From Schlesneria sp. (GTDB lineage: Bacteria > Planctomycetota > Planctomycetia > Planctomycetales > Planctomycetaceae): 52,387 bases of DNA. A program made the translations under genes and the position numbers. Below the pieces are notes generated by a model. The model saw nothing but the letters and a program-made list of their open reading frames with translations. It searched no databases and was not told where the DNA came from. Shown here one piece after another: positions 35,163 through 44,850 of the stretch. The stretch is taken from positions 1 to 52,387 of the forward strand of contig JAQGHU010000097.1 of the NCBI GenBank assembly GCA_028291515.1. Reading direction: 5' to 3'. How positions within the stretch are numbered: position 1 is the first letter of the stretch; every line of letters begins with the position of its first letter.

Positions 35163-36281
35163 ATGATTCGGAAACTCTGTCTTGCTGTTGCAGTAATGCT
35201 GACACCTATTTGCTCTGACATATGGGGCCAAAGTCGACCACTGCAGCCCAAACGAAGCGATACCATCGAACCGGTGGACTCATCGAAGCCACGCAGCACG
35301 ATCATCGAGGTGAGACTGTTCGCCAACACCGATGGCGGCGGATTGCATTCTCAACAATGGAGCAAGCTGCTGGAGCCCATGGATGTCTCGATTCAGATTC
35401 AGCGACCGACCGTGAACGACAAGCCCGAAGTGCGCGAACGAATCGTCGGCACAATTCGCTATGTCACTGCGATTGGAACTCTTGATCGCAGTGGCCGGAT
35501 CAGCTTTCCGGGGCATACGTTTGAACTCAGTGACGGGACCAAGCTGCGCGAGTGGATTGATGAACTGAAGACCTACGGGGCTCAAGGGACGCCCAATGGT
35601 CAACCCAACTGGGGCTTGTCCAAAGACCAGTTCAATCTCCTCTACAGCAGTCTGCTGAAGCCTGCGGAAGCAGAAACGATCGATTTACCAATCACAGAGG
35701 CCGTCACCAAACTGCCTCTTCCGACAAAGTTTCCGATCAAGTTCAGTCAGGCCGCGACAGCACAGTTGCGGCTGCTCGGCTCGAAGGCGACGGTTCGACA
35801 AGATGTGCATGGATTCACGGCCGCAACCGCGCTGGCCATCATGCTGAACGACTGCAATCTGGGATTCCGGCCGAACCGCACTCCGGCCGACGGACTGGAA
35901 TTGTTGGTCGAACCACAAGAGTTGCATAAAGATCTTTGGCCGGTCGGCTGGCCGCTACAGAAGCAACGTCTGAAAGCAGCCCCCAAGCTGTTCGCGATGA
36001 CGCCGATCGAACTCGATCAGGTGCCACTCACCGACCTGCTATCGACCGTCGCAGAGCTGACCGAGATCCCCGTGTTGCTCGATTACTACGAGATCGAAAA
36101 GGCAAAGATCGACCTGTCGAAAATCGATGTTTCATTCAAACGAGCCTCCACATCATGGAGCGTCGCCTTGAAGACGATGGTGATCCCCAAGAAACTCTCT
36201 CGCGAGATCTGGCAGGATGAAGTAGGCCGAACCTTTGTCTGGATCACGACCAATCGTCCGGGACGGGCTGTTCCCGAATGA
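35163..36281 (+). CDS. Secreted protein with C-terminal STN-like domain
   Basis: 372 residues. Signal peptide (1-23, ending DIWGQ). The central region is rich in charged residues and has no clear domain. The last ~85 residues (MTPIELDQVPLTDLLSTVAELTEIPVLLDYYEIEKAKIDLSKIDVSF and on to FVWITT) have the shape of a secretin/TonB short N-terminal (STN) domain, a small alpha/beta module. This is my reading of the pattern, not a search result. ATG at 35163 with GAGGA upstream is preferred over a GTG six codons earlier. The next gene starts 10 bp after its stop, so the two form an operon. Confidence 0.75.
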   Translation: MIRKLCLAVAVMLTPICSDIWGQSRPLQPKRSDTIEPVDSSKPRSTIIEVRLFANTDGGGLHSQQWSKLLEPMDVSIQIQRPTVNDKPEVRERIVGTIRYVTAIGTLDRSGRISFPGHTFELSDGTKLREWIDELKTYGAQGTPNGQPNWGLSKDQFNLLYSSLLKPAEAETIDLPITEAVTKLPLPTKFPIKFSQAATAQLRLLGSKATVRQDVHGFTAATALAIMLNDCNLGFRPNRTPADGLELLVEPQELHKDLWPVGWPLQKQRLKAAPKLFAMTPIELDQVPLTDLLSTVAELTEIPVLLDYYEIEKAKIDLSKIDVSFKRASTSWSVALKTMVIPKKLSREIWQDEVGRTFVWITTNRPGRAVPE

Positions 36282-36290
36282 GGACATCGT

Positions 36291-36653
36291 ATGATTGTTG
36301 ACCCTGACCAGGTGTGTCTAGACGAGATTGAGGCATCGAAGCGAACGTCGGTCTTAGCAGCGATGCTTACCATTGGTTGGCCGAGCGGCGTTGCACTGTT
36401 GCTTGCTGCGTTTGGCGGCATCGTCTCACATGCCGACCCCGCGTGGCTGTTGATCGGGATAGCCAGCGGGTTGGCGTTTGGTGGTGGCTTCATGATGTTT
36501 ACGGCCTATGGAATCGGCCTGTTCGCACACTACTGGTTTTACGGCACCACGATCTCACCGAAACGAATGGCGACCGTGATCGCCTTGATATTCGATGGTG
36601 TGGTTTTTGGATGGTTGCTTGTCGAGGTTTTACGCGGATCTCCTCGCTTTTGA
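36291..36653 (+). CDS. Small membrane protein of unknown function
   Basis: 120 residues with three hydrophobic segments (about 21-44, 50-78 and 93-112), a short acidic N-terminus and a basic C-terminal tail. No family is recognised. GAGGA seven bases before the ATG, at the end of the previous gene, supports coupling. The 36685-36712 hairpin could end this transcript. Confidence 0.7.
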   Translation: MIVDPDQVCLDEIEASKRTSVLAAMLTIGWPSGVALLLAAFGGIVSHADPAWLLIGIASGLAFGGGFMMFTAYGIGLFAHYWFYGTTISPKRMATVIALIFDGVVFGWLLVEVLRGSPRF

Positions 36654-36680
36654 GCGGTGATGATCTAGTTGATCACCAAC

Positions 36681-36712
36681 GAAAAAGGGCTCTGCCAACT
36701 GATAGAGCCCTT
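36681..36712 (-). terminator. Intrinsic terminator of the 36729 PFK gene, possibly bidirectional
   Basis: AAGGGCTCT (36685-36693) and AGAGCCCTT (36704-36712) form a 9-bp stem with a 10-nt loop. On the minus strand the stem runs directly into five T, 17 bp after the PFK stop. The plus-strand side has only a weak T-rich tract. Confidence 0.8.
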
Positions 36713-36728
36713 GTCGTTTCATCGTTGA

Positions 36729-38075
36729 CTACTTGGCTTCGGGATAGTGCTCAAGGAACCGAGCCAACAGGTGGAAGTCACTCCCAGGAATGATGTGACG
36801 TACTTCGGTGACCAGATCTGACTGCCGCACAAGTTGTTCGAACGGAACGTACTTGAGCTGCATCTGGCCTTCGACAGAGACCATCACGCCACTCAGGCCC
36901 TGTTCGGCGAGGGCTCGATAGGCACCGACACCCAATTGACTTCCCAGGATCACGTCGAACGCCAACGGACGAGCACAACGGGTTTCGTAACCGAGTTGCA
37001 GCGGTGTGAACTTCTTGTCCTTGCCGGTCTGATCTTTGTAGATGGTGGAGACCCACTTCGCGACTTTGCGATACAGATCGACTTCCGACACCTTGATGTG
37101 CCCGTGATCGTCGCGTTTGATACCAACCAGGTACTTGGCCGGCAGCAGTTCGGCAAGACCTTCAGAAATCACGATGACGCCGAAACCACGCTTGTTCTCT
37201 TCGCGCACCTTGATGGTGTTGGCAATCCGAGCGACGAACTTGTCGTGATTCATGATTTCGTGTTCGACGATCTTTTCACCCGGCTTGCGAACGTCGTCGT
37301 AGCCCATGAACGCGCCGTTTTCGTCGATGACCGTCTTTTCAATCGATCGCTCTTCCGGCGGAATGTCTTCCACGCTCAGCACCAGACTCGCTTCGCCAGC
37401 GATGGCCGCCCCGTAAGCCAGCCAGCCCGCGCTGCGTCCCATCGCTTCCACGATGAAGTAGGCGGAGTTCGCTTCGGCATCGGCCAGCAGATTGCGGATT
37501 TCCGTCGCCATCACGTCAACGGCAGTGAAGTAGCCGAACGTGAAATCGATCCCGAAATAATCGTTGTCGATGGTCTTGGGCAGATGCACGACCGGAATGC
37601 GTGGCAGATCCTTCGGCAGGTATTCCTGGAAGAGCTGGAACTTATTCGCCGTCTTCAGCGTGTCGTCGCCGCCGATCGAGATCAACGCTTCCACACCAAT
37701 CGAGCGCAAGCCGTCATAGACCGCGCGCAAACGCTTCGTTCGCTCAGCGTCCTGCAAGTGAGCCGGGCTGGAAATCGACTTGCCTGGATTGGCTCGTGCC
37801 GTCCCCATCAAGATCCCGCCGGTGTTTCGTGTGCGCTGCAGTGTCTTCTGGTCCAGCACCAGGAAGTCAGCACCTGCCACCAGCGGAGTGGCCGGATCGT
37901 ATTTCTCGAGATTCGAGTAACCATGCTTGATGCCGACGACTTCAGTGCCGCGTCGCAGGAAGCTGGCGGCGGCGGTCGAGATCACCGCGTTCGCAGCCGG
38001 AGCCGGTCCGCCGGAAAAGAGGATCGCGACCTTCTTGAACTGACGCTTGGGAGTCGAAGAGTACACTTCAGTCAT
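36729..38075 (-). CDS. PPi-dependent 6-phosphofructokinase (second copy)
   Basis: 448 residues. PfkA superfamily of the longer PFP type: LFSGGPAPAANAV (19-31), GILMGTARANPGKS, ISIGGDDTLKT (132-142), LPKTIDND (165-172), AMGRSAGW and ISEGLAELLPAKY. GGDDT plus PKTIDND are the diagnostic PPi-enzyme residues. It catalyses reversible PPi-dependent phosphorylation of fructose-6-P, probably in central glycolysis. It differs strongly in length and sequence from the PFK at 29189, so the two are not a recent duplication. Monocistronic: own terminator, and the next gene upstream on the same strand is accC 137 bp away. Confidence 0.94.
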   Translation of the reverse strand: MTEVYSSTPKRQFKKVAILFSGGPAPAANAVISTAAASFLRRGTEVVGIKHGYSNLEKYDPATPLVAGADFLVLDQKTLQRTRNTGGILMGTARANPGKSISSPAHLQDAERTKRLRAVYDGLRSIGVEALISIGGDDTLKTANKFQLFQEYLPKDLPRIPVVHLPKTIDNDYFGIDFTFGYFTAVDVMATEIRNLLADAEANSAYFIVEAMGRSAGWLAYGAAIAGEASLVLSVEDIPPEERSIEKTVIDENGAFMGYDDVRKPGEKIVEHEIMNHDKFVARIANTIKVREENKRGFGVIVISEGLAELLPAKYLVGIKRDDHGHIKVSEVDLYRKVAKWVSTIYKDQTGKDKKFTPLQLGYETRCARPLAFDVILGSQLGVGAYRALAEQGLSGVMVSVEGQMQLKYVPFEQLVRQSDLVTEVRHIIPGSDFHLLARFLEHYPEAK

Positions 38076-38212
38076 TGCGCGGGCTCTTTCGAGATAGAAT
38101 ATTGACGAGGCGAGCTATCGAGCATCTCGCCACGAACGCATTGTGGGATCAGCCGGGTCAGTGACGCAAACGATTTGTTGCAAGTGCGTCTTATCAGGCG
38201 GAAATCAGCCGA

Positions 38213-39559
38213 TTACTTTACCAGCAGGTGTTGTTCGATAAACGTCGTATCCATTCGGCCTTCCACAAACGCCGAATTATTCAGAATCCGCTTCAGCAGC
38301 GGAATCGTCGTCTTGATCCCTTCGACAACGAATTCGTCCAGACAGCGTTTCATGCAAGCGATTGCTTCGGTTCGTGATGGCTTATGAACGATCAGCTTAC
38401 CGATCATCGAATCGTAATACGGACCGACAACATAGCCTTCATGAACGTGCGAATCCCAGCGAACGCCATGGCCACCGGGGACGCGTAGCTTCGTGATCCG
38501 GCCAGGCGAACCACGGAAGTCATTCTCTGGATCTTCGGCGTTGATTCGAACTTCGATCGCATGCCCGTTGCACGAGATCGCTTTTTGTTTCCATGGCAGC
38601 GGTTCGCCGCTGGCGACGCGAATCTGTTGCTGAATCAGATCGATGCCCGTCACCATTTCCGTGACAGGATGCTCAACCTGGATCCGAGCGTTCACTTCGA
38701 TGAAGTAGAACTTGTTCTCTTTGTCGACGATGAATTCGACCGTCCCGGCGTTCGTATAGTTCGCCACCTTGATCAGTCGGACAGCGGCTTTACAGATGTC
38801 TTCACGGACAGCCTGCGGCAAGTTCGGAGCAGGGGACTCTTCGATCAGCTTCTGGTGCCGACGCTGGCTGGAGCAATCGCGTTCCCACAGATGGACGACT
38901 TCGCCATGCAGGTCGGCAATGATCTGGACTTCAACATGGCGAGGATTCTCGATGTACTTTTCGAGATAGACGCCTGCGTTATTGAAAGCTTTCTCGGCTT
39001 CAACCGCAGCCTGCTTGAGGCCGGTCTTCAGCGAGATATCGTTGCGAGCAACTCGCATCCCCTTACCGCCACCACCCGCAGTGGCCTTGATCAGCACTGG
39101 ATAGCCGATTTTGGCGGCAATCGCCAACGCGGCTTCTTCGCTCTCAACCAAGCCATCGCTGCCCGGTACCAGGTTCACCTTGGCAGACTTGGCGATCTCC
39201 TTAGCGGTGATCTTGTCACCCAGCTTCCCCATCGCATCTGAGGAAGGACCGATGAAGTCGATGTTGCAACTACGACAGACTTCCGCAAAGTGCTCGTTTT
39301 CCGACAGGAAGCCGTAGCCGGGGTGAATGGCCTGCACGTTGCCGATTTCAGCCGCGCTGATGATGTTCTTGATCAGCAGGTAGCTGCCCGCCGCTTGAGC
39401 CGGCCCCACACAAATCGATTCGCTGGCGAGCTTCAGATAGTCCGAACCTCGATCGGCCTCGCTACAGACCGCGACCGTTTCGATTCCCATCTCACGGCAG
39501 GCGCGAAGAATTCGAAGAGCTATCTCGCCTCGATTGGCGACCAGAATGCGCTGAAACAT
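38213..39559 (-). CDS. accC: Acetyl-CoA carboxylase, biotin carboxylase subunit
   Basis: 448 residues, the standard length. It carboxylates biotin on AccB with ATP and bicarbonate, first step of fatty-acid synthesis. N-terminal [17 protein letters not shown], the ATP-grasp glycine loop [14 protein letters not shown] (about 159-172), the Lys/His-rich [15 protein letters not shown] region, and [24 protein letters not shown] with the catalytic Glu and Arg are all present. It lies 75 bp downstream of accB on the same strand, in the classic peptidase-accB-accC order. Confidence 0.97.
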   Translation of the reverse strand: MFQRILVANRGEIALRILRACREMGIETVAVCSEADRGSDYLKLASESICVGPAQAAGSYLLIKNIISAAEIGNVQAIHPGYGFLSENEHFAEVCRSCNIDFIGPSSDAMGKLGDKITAKEIAKSAKVNLVPGSDGLVESEEAALAIAAKIGYPVLIKATAGGGGKGMRVARNDISLKTGLKQAAVEAEKAFNNAGVYLEKYIENPRHVEVQIIADLHGEVVHLWERDCSSQRRHQKLIEESPAPNLPQAVREDICKAAVRLIKVANYTNAGTVEFIVDKENKFYFIEVNARIQVEHPVTEMVTGIDLIQQQIRVASGEPLPWKQKAISCNGHAIEVRINAEDPENDFRGSPGRITKLRVPGGHGVRWDSHVHEGYVVGPYYDSMIGKLIVHKPSRTEAIACMKRCLDEFVVEGIKTTIPLLKRILNNSAFVEGRMDTTFIEQHLLVK

Positions 39560-39634
39560 GCTGAGACACTATCCGTGTTGAGGGGCGAGGTCGTCGTCCT
39601 GGAGGGAGCAGCCTTCAGAGCCGACTTGCGACAA

Positions 39635-40111
39635 TTACGGCTTCACGCGGAACAAGGGTTGACCGAACTCGATCGCGTCACCGCTCTTCACCAGGATCGC
39701 AGTGATCGTCCCGCTGACTTCGGCCGGGATCTGATTGAAGACCTTCATGGCCTCCAGCAGACAGACGATCGTTTCGGGGGTGACGACCGAGCCAACGGAA
39801 ACAAATGCAGGCTCGCCCGGTGACGGTGCGGCGTAAAATGTCCCCACCGTGGGACTTTTGATATCGATCAAGCCAGCATCAGCGGCCGGTGCCGACGATG
39901 CAGCCGCAGCAGGTGCTGCTGCCATTGCGACTGGAGCTGGTGCGTATTGCTGCGGAACCTGGACCACTTCGGGACCACGTCGCAAACGCCACTGCTCATC
40001 ACCGCGTCGCAGGTGAACTTCCGTCAACCCATGCGATTCCATCATCTCGACCAGTTGCTTCAACTTATCGAGGTCAAATGGGGCATCGCCCGAATTAGCA
40101 GTCTCTGCCAT
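39635..40111 (-). CDS. accB: Biotin carboxyl carrier protein
   Basis: 158 residues. The C-terminal biotinyl domain has the acceptor motif [11 protein letters not shown] with Lys123 as the biotinylation site. An Ala/Pro-rich linker (57-80) joins it to the N-terminal [34 protein letters not shown] segment characteristic of AccB. It carries CO2 from AccC to the carboxyltransferase AccAD, which is not in this window. Located between the M24 peptidase (121 bp upstream) and accC. Confidence 0.97.
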   Translation of the reverse strand: MAETANSGDAPFDLDKLKQLVEMMESHGLTEVHLRRGDEQWRLRRGPEVVQVPQQYAPAPVAMAAAPAAAASSAPAADAGLIDIKSPTVGTFYAAPSPGEPAFVSVGSVVTPETIVCLLEAMKVFNQIPAEVSGTITAILVKSGDAIEFGQPLFRVKP

Positions 40112-40232
40112 ACGAATCCCTTATCGCTTCTGGTCTTAGCCTATCGGCTCGACATTTTAGTTGCTTGAACGACTTGCCCGACTGATCGGGTTCACAACCC
40201 TTTCAGCCGTCCAATCACCTGTTCAACATTGC

Positions 40233-41330
40233 TCACATGATCGTGATCGGCTCGTCCTTGGGGACAGAGGAAAGCACCTCATGGCCGTCACGTGTCACGA
40301 GTATATCGTCTTCGATTCTGACTCCGCCTACTCCCGGCAAATAGATCCCTGGCTCGACAGTGACAGTCATCCCAGGTTTCAGTTCGTCAGTTGAGATGGG
40401 ACTCAGTCGCGGCCCTTCGTGAATCTCCAAGCCGATCCCATGCCCCAGCCCATGTCCAAAGTACTTCCCGAAGCCTGCTTGATCGATCACCTTTCGAGCG
40501 GCAGCGTCAACATCCTGACATCGCGCTCCCGGTCGAATTGCGGCGATCCCCGCCTGCTGAGCTTTCAACACAACTCCGTACACGTGGTGTAGTTTCGGCG
40601 GGAGCTTACTTGTGACCAGAACCCTCGTCAAGTCACTGTGATACCCCCTGCCGCTGACCGCGCCCCAGTCAACCAGCGTGAAACCAGCTTCGTCAAAACG
40701 ACGCAAACCGGCACGGTAGTGAGGGAGCGCCGCTCGATCACCAACCGCAATTATCGGTTCGAAGGCAGCGCGAAGTGCACCGAAGCGGCGCATTCCATGC
40801 TCCAGCTCATGTGCCGCCTCTCGCTCGGTCTGGCCGGGAACGATCAACGACCGCATGATGTCGAACCCGCGTTCGGCCTGCCGCACAGCGACCCGCAACT
40901 CGGCAATCTCGTCGGGATCTTTGATCATCCGAAGTTCTTCAACCATTCCGGGTTGCGAAACAACCGCCATCGGCTTCAACTTCTCGACCAGTAGATCACG
41001 GACGCTCGCCACCAACGACGTACTCTCGATTCCGATCGATCCCAGCGAGAGCTTCGTCAGCAAGTTCGCGAGGAAATCCGGCATCAAGGCTCGGGCCGTC
41101 CGAATTTCGACGGCGATATCGGGGCATTCGTCCTTGAGTTGAGTCTCAAATCGACTATCGCTGATGATTCGAAGCTGGCCCGGACCGATCAACAGGTACG
41201 AGTCTTCGCCTGTAAAGCCTGTCAGGTAGGTGACGTTTCTCGGATTCGTAATCAGCATCGCACTGACGCCAGATTTACGAATCAACTGGATTAGTTTTGA
41301 CCGGCGAGAAGCATGGCGATCGGTCGACAT
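40233..41330 (-). CDS. M24-family aminopeptidase (Xaa-Pro aminopeptidase/prolidase-like)
   Basis: 365 residues. Creatinase N-terminal domain (1-~135) and pita-bread catalytic domain (~140-365). Dinuclear metal ligands appear in order: TLVDWGAV and YHSDLTR (two Asp), GHGLGHGIGLEIHEGP (His), VTVEPGIY (Glu) and VRIEDDILV (Glu). It removes N-terminal residues next to proline. Its place upstream of accB-accC is a widely conserved arrangement (often labelled pepQ or pepP). I leave the symbol empty because substrate preference cannot be read from sequence. Confidence 0.93.
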   Translation of the reverse strand: MSTDRHASRRSKLIQLIRKSGVSAMLITNPRNVTYLTGFTGEDSYLLIGPGQLRIISDSRFETQLKDECPDIAVEIRTARALMPDFLANLLTKLSLGSIGIESTSLVASVRDLLVEKLKPMAVVSQPGMVEELRMIKDPDEIAELRVAVRQAERGFDIMRSLIVPGQTEREAAHELEHGMRRFGALRAAFEPIIAVGDRAALPHYRAGLRRFDEAGFTLVDWGAVSGRGYHSDLTRVLVTSKLPPKLHHVYGVVLKAQQAGIAAIRPGARCQDVDAAARKVIDQAGFGKYFGHGLGHGIGLEIHEGPRLSPISTDELKPGMTVTVEPGIYLPGVGGVRIEDDILVTRDGHEVLSSVPKDEPITIM

Positions 41331-41376
41331 CGACGAGAACCCATCAAAGTGAAGCGATGCGGCAATTCAATTCGTG

Positions 41377-43893
41377 TTAGCTCGCGGCGGGTGCCGGCTC
41401 GGCACGGGCAGCCTTCGATTCTTCCGTCTCCGGGGGCATGGCTCCCAGCCACGGTCCCAACCGCCCAAAACGTCCACTGTTCAATAACACCAGGTAAGCT
41501 GGCACAAGGATCGGACGAACGACGAACGTATCGAGCAGCACGCCGAAGGCCAGTGCAAACCCGAGCTGACACATTCCACGAAGTGAACCCGCGGCCAGCG
41601 AACAAAATGTTCCGGCCATGATGATCCCGCAACTGGAAATGATCCGGCCGGTCTTTTGCAGCGCATGAATGACACCCTGGACAGGACCGTACAGCTTCTG
41701 CTCTTCTTCAATGCGTGTCATCAAGAAAATGTTGTAGTCCTCGCCGACCGCAATCAGGATCGTGAACAGGAACATCGGCACCTTCCAATCCAGCCCGGCG
41801 AAATTCGCGGGATCGAAAGCCCAATAGGCCAGGTAAGTGGCTCCCAGAGCGACGAGATAGCTGAAGAGCACCGTGAGGATCAAATACAGACAGATGGCCG
41901 GTCTTCGCAGCAACAGGACCAGAATCAGAAACACACTCGAAACGACCAAAACGTCGATTCGAATCTGATCGCCGTCGGTCACCGTTTTCAGATCGCGAAT
42001 ACTGGCGGTCGAGCCCGTGATCAGAATCGTCGTTCCGGCCCCGCCCGACTTCTGCAGCAGATTCCCAATTTCATTCTGGATAAACGACAGATGCTTCATG
42101 CTGTCGCGAGAAAACGGGTCCATTGCGGTCGTGATTTCGAGCCGAGTCACGTGATCCGAAACCTGCCGGCTGACGTAATGTTCGATGATCAAATCGCGAG
42201 TTCTCTTCCGACGTAGCGGTGACAAACCATTGATGATGTCGTCGATCGATTCTTCGCCACCGTAAGGGTTTGAAACGCTCCGCACATCTGCCAACTGTAA
42301 CTCATCGCGACGATCGTAAAGTGACTTGGTCAACTGTCGAATGATCGTTAGCCCGCCGGGATTGGCTTCATCGCCCTGAGAGAAATCGATCTTGTCATTC
42401 TTCAGCAGCACCGTGATCGGACCGGTTGCACCGGCCGGGAAGTGATCCTGAACGGCGCGAGTTCCCGCCAGACTGGCAGAGTTCGACGGCAAGTCGGACA
42501 ACAGCCCGTAGCTAAGATGAGTGTAGAACATGACACCCACGACAGCGAACGGCGTCATCAGACCAAGACTGAGCAGCCAGAGCGTCATAGGGCGAGTGAT
42601 CAGCAGTTTGCCGACCGAGTCCCAGATGTTCTGCATCCAGCGAACATCGCCAAGCCTCGACGCCAAACTGACTGTCGGCAGCCAACCTCCAGAGGTGTTG
42701 ACGCGTTCAGTTCTCATTTGCGGATAGAAAGCCCACCGACCAACCAGCCGAAGGAACGCGGGAGTAAAAGTCAGCGACGCCAACAGCACGATCACCAGAC
42801 CGAACGAGATCGCAAACCCAGCCTGACGGAACTTGCCAAACTCGGCAAACATCATCATCCCGATACCGCAGATGACCGTGCCCGCACTGGCGGCGATAGC
42901 GGCCCCGACCTTCGCGACCGAGTTCGAGACTCCTTCGCTAATGCTGACGCCGCCATCCAGCTCTTCCTTGTAGCGTGCGATCAAGAACAGACAGTAATCG
43001 ACGCCCGCTCCGTACAGCAGCACGGTGACATACGACTCGACTCCGGTGAACAGTGTCACCCAATGTCGCTCGGCCATCAGAATCAGCAGCGACATCGTCA
43101 GCTTCACCGAGACGAAAACCGTCATCAAAGGAATTAACGCCAGCAGAGGAGCCCGATAAATCCCGATCAGCAGGATCACAACCAACACCACGGTCAGAGT
43201 TTCCGTAGCTTTGGCGCTATTCTTGGCAGCCACCTGCATGTCGCGACCGACGGTGGCTTCACCACTGAGAGAAAGGTCTAAACCGGCCGGGATGTGCTGG
43301 CGGAACTCGGGATCGGTGAACAGGTCTTCAATCGCCTTCACCGTCGGTTGGTTATGAGAATCCAGGAAATCGGTCGTCAGTTCGACAAGAACCAAAGTGG
43401 CTTTGCCATCTTTGCTCTTCAGCAACCGTCCCAGAGTTGGATCCTGATAGGTCCGAATCGCGGAGATGGGCGAGCCCCCTTTGTTACTGACGGCACCAAC
43501 GTTGTCCGCAAGTTCGTCACCCTGAGCCAACCCGCCCTGTTTCTCGGCAATTTCCAGTAAACGCTGTCGCAGCTCGGTATTGCGTCCCTTGGCAGCGTCG
43601 ACTTCCTGATGATTGTCGATCCACTTCCAGTCTCGTTCCTGCAGGCCGCTCTCCTGCTCCCTTCGGATCACAATGACGACGCGGCTGGGGACCAGCTTCT
43701 TCGGAAACGCCTCGCCAAATAGCTTTTCAGCAACGTGGCTGGGTGTGGTCGAGGGCAGAAATGCAAATTCTTCGGTCTCTGCCACGTCATCTAAAGGTGG
43801 CGCCATGACAGCGGTCACAATTAACACGCTGAACCAGGCCAGTAGAATTCCCGGCCAGGCACGGACAATCAATTCGCCGAGCTTCTCAAACAT
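41377..43893 (-). CDS. MMPL/RND-superfamily transporter
   Basis: 838 residues with two homologous halves, each with one TM, a large periplasmic loop and about five further TMs, giving ~12 TMs. The TM4-like motifs of this family are visible as LYGAGVDYCLFLIARYKEE in the first half and AVGEDYNIFLMTRIEEE in the second. Such proteins export lipids or hydrophobic compounds using the proton gradient. The final ~25 residues are an Ala/Glu/Pro-rich cytoplasmic tail. The stop lies 46 bp upstream of the start of the M24 gene, but the functions differ and a shared transcript is uncertain. Substrate unknown; hopanoid or other lipid transport is a possibility from family knowledge only. Confidence 0.92.
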   Translation of the reverse strand: MFEKLGELIVRAWPGILLAWFSVLIVTAVMAPPLDDVAETEEFAFLPSTTPSHVAEKLFGEAFPKKLVPSRVVIVIRREQESGLQERDWKWIDNHQEVDAAKGRNTELRQRLLEIAEKQGGLAQGDELADNVGAVSNKGGSPISAIRTYQDPTLGRLLKSKDGKATLVLVELTTDFLDSHNQPTVKAIEDLFTDPEFRQHIPAGLDLSLSGEATVGRDMQVAAKNSAKATETLTVVLVVILLIGIYRAPLLALIPLMTVFVSVKLTMSLLILMAERHWVTLFTGVESYVTVLLYGAGVDYCLFLIARYKEELDGGVSISEGVSNSVAKVGAAIAASAGTVICGIGMMMFAEFGKFRQAGFAISFGLVIVLLASLTFTPAFLRLVGRWAFYPQMRTERVNTSGGWLPTVSLASRLGDVRWMQNIWDSVGKLLITRPMTLWLLSLGLMTPFAVVGVMFYTHLSYGLLSDLPSNSASLAGTRAVQDHFPAGATGPITVLLKNDKIDFSQGDEANPGGLTIIRQLTKSLYDRRDELQLADVRSVSNPYGGEESIDDIINGLSPLRRKRTRDLIIEHYVSRQVSDHVTRLEITTAMDPFSRDSMKHLSFIQNEIGNLLQKSGGAGTTILITGSTASIRDLKTVTDGDQIRIDVLVVSSVFLILVLLLRRPAICLYLILTVLFSYLVALGATYLAYWAFDPANFAGLDWKVPMFLFTILIAVGEDYNIFLMTRIEEEQKLYGPVQGVIHALQKTGRIISSCGIIMAGTFCSLAAGSLRGMCQLGFALAFGVLLDTFVVRPILVPAYLVLLNSGRFGRLGPWLGAMPPETEESKAARAEPAPAAS

Positions 43894-43998
43894 CCAGCGG
43901 CCAACCTTCTGCTGTGCAACCGCCGAACGATCGGACGGGCATTTGTGGGATTCAGGGCCCGGCGAATCAGGCCGGGACTCGACAGGCTTAGTGCGGAA

Positions 43999-44484
43999 TC
44001 AATGTCCCACTGCTGCATGATGTGCATCCGCATGCCCGTGATCATCGTGTCCATGTCCGTGATCGTGGCCGCCATGCGCGTCACCGTGGTCATCGTCTGC
44101 AACCTCTTCAGGAAACTGAGCCAGCTTTCCACAGGCACCCGACAACTGCACCGACCCACACAGAAACATGATGGTGAACAGCGCTGTCACATAGACGGTC
44201 TTGCCCACGAAATTGGTGACATTCAAGCCGAAAAGATGATGAGTTCCACCCGCGGGAGGCGCGACCATGCCCCAAACCAGGACCATCATCACCCCAATCA
44301 AGACCACACCAATCCAACCACCCACGATCATCACTTCACGCAATTTGACCCAGTTCACGGCCAGCAGCCAGAAGGCGACCCACGCAATCAACGGAGTCCA
44401 GGGAAGCATCATCCCCAACAGGGTAATAATGAGGTTCCAACTCGCCGAAAACAGGGCTTGGAAGTTATCGATTAGTTCATGCAT
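43999..44484 (-). CDS. Membrane protein with His/Asp-rich C-terminal tail
   Basis: 161 residues. Three hydrophobic segments (about 13-45, 50-74 and 93-113) are followed by a tail from ~130 on made largely of His, Asp, Gly and Ala (DDDHGDAHGGHDHGHGHDDHG). The tail should bind divalent metal, as in many metal-handling membrane proteins, but the TM part matches no transporter I know. Two Cys (CGSVQLSGAC) lie before the tail. ATG at 44484 is chosen. It lies 105 bp upstream of the MMPL gene on the same strand and may be co-transcribed. Confidence 0.75.
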   Translation of the reverse strand: MHELIDNFQALFSASWNLIITLLGMMLPWTPLIAWVAFWLLAVNWVKLREVMIVGGWIGVVLIGVMMVLVWGMVAPPAGGTHHLFGLNVTNFVGKTVYVTALFTIMFLCGSVQLSGACGKLAQFPEEVADDDHGDAHGGHDHGHGHDDHGHADAHHAAVGH

Positions 44485-44850
44485 CTCTATATTTCTCCAT
44501 CACCTCTGAAACGGCCGACTCTGGCCAATCTCAGGACTGAAAAGTCCGTTTCGCAGGAATAAAGTCTTAGGAAGATTAGCCATCACCGACGTGTAAAATC
44601 CGCCAGAACCCTTCACGGGAACAGACGTAAGCACAAAAGAGATAACAAAACCCATGCAACGAAACCAGTCAGTCGCACCGTCGCAACTCCCCGACAACGC
44701 CTCTCAGGCACCAAGATAACGGGAACGTAATGTGCGATGAGCAACCGGTCGCCCTGTGTTCGACTGAGTTGCCATGGACGCCACATTTGCGGCATCATCG
44801 CGCCATTGGTTCCCGAAGTTCGATCGCACGTTCGTGATGAAGATTGCCCC
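44485..44850. other. 366-bp divergent intergenic region
   Basis: Between the His-tailed membrane gene (minus) and nadC (plus). It holds a small hairpin GGACT-GAAA-AGTCC (44534-44547) flanked by GAAACGG/CCGTTTC and no convincing ORF. The in-frame extension upstream of nadC from 44737 is not protein-like. No clear promoter was identified. Confidence 0.5.

Noticed and set aside
36834-38105. A 423-codon plus-strand frame opposite the second PFK gene
   Set aside because: Antisense shadow caused by codon bias; the minus-strand PFK has all catalytic motifs.
44737-44850. Upstream extension of nadC by 38 codons
   Set aside because: The extension lacks NadC homology-like sequence, and the start at 44851 gives the normal family length.
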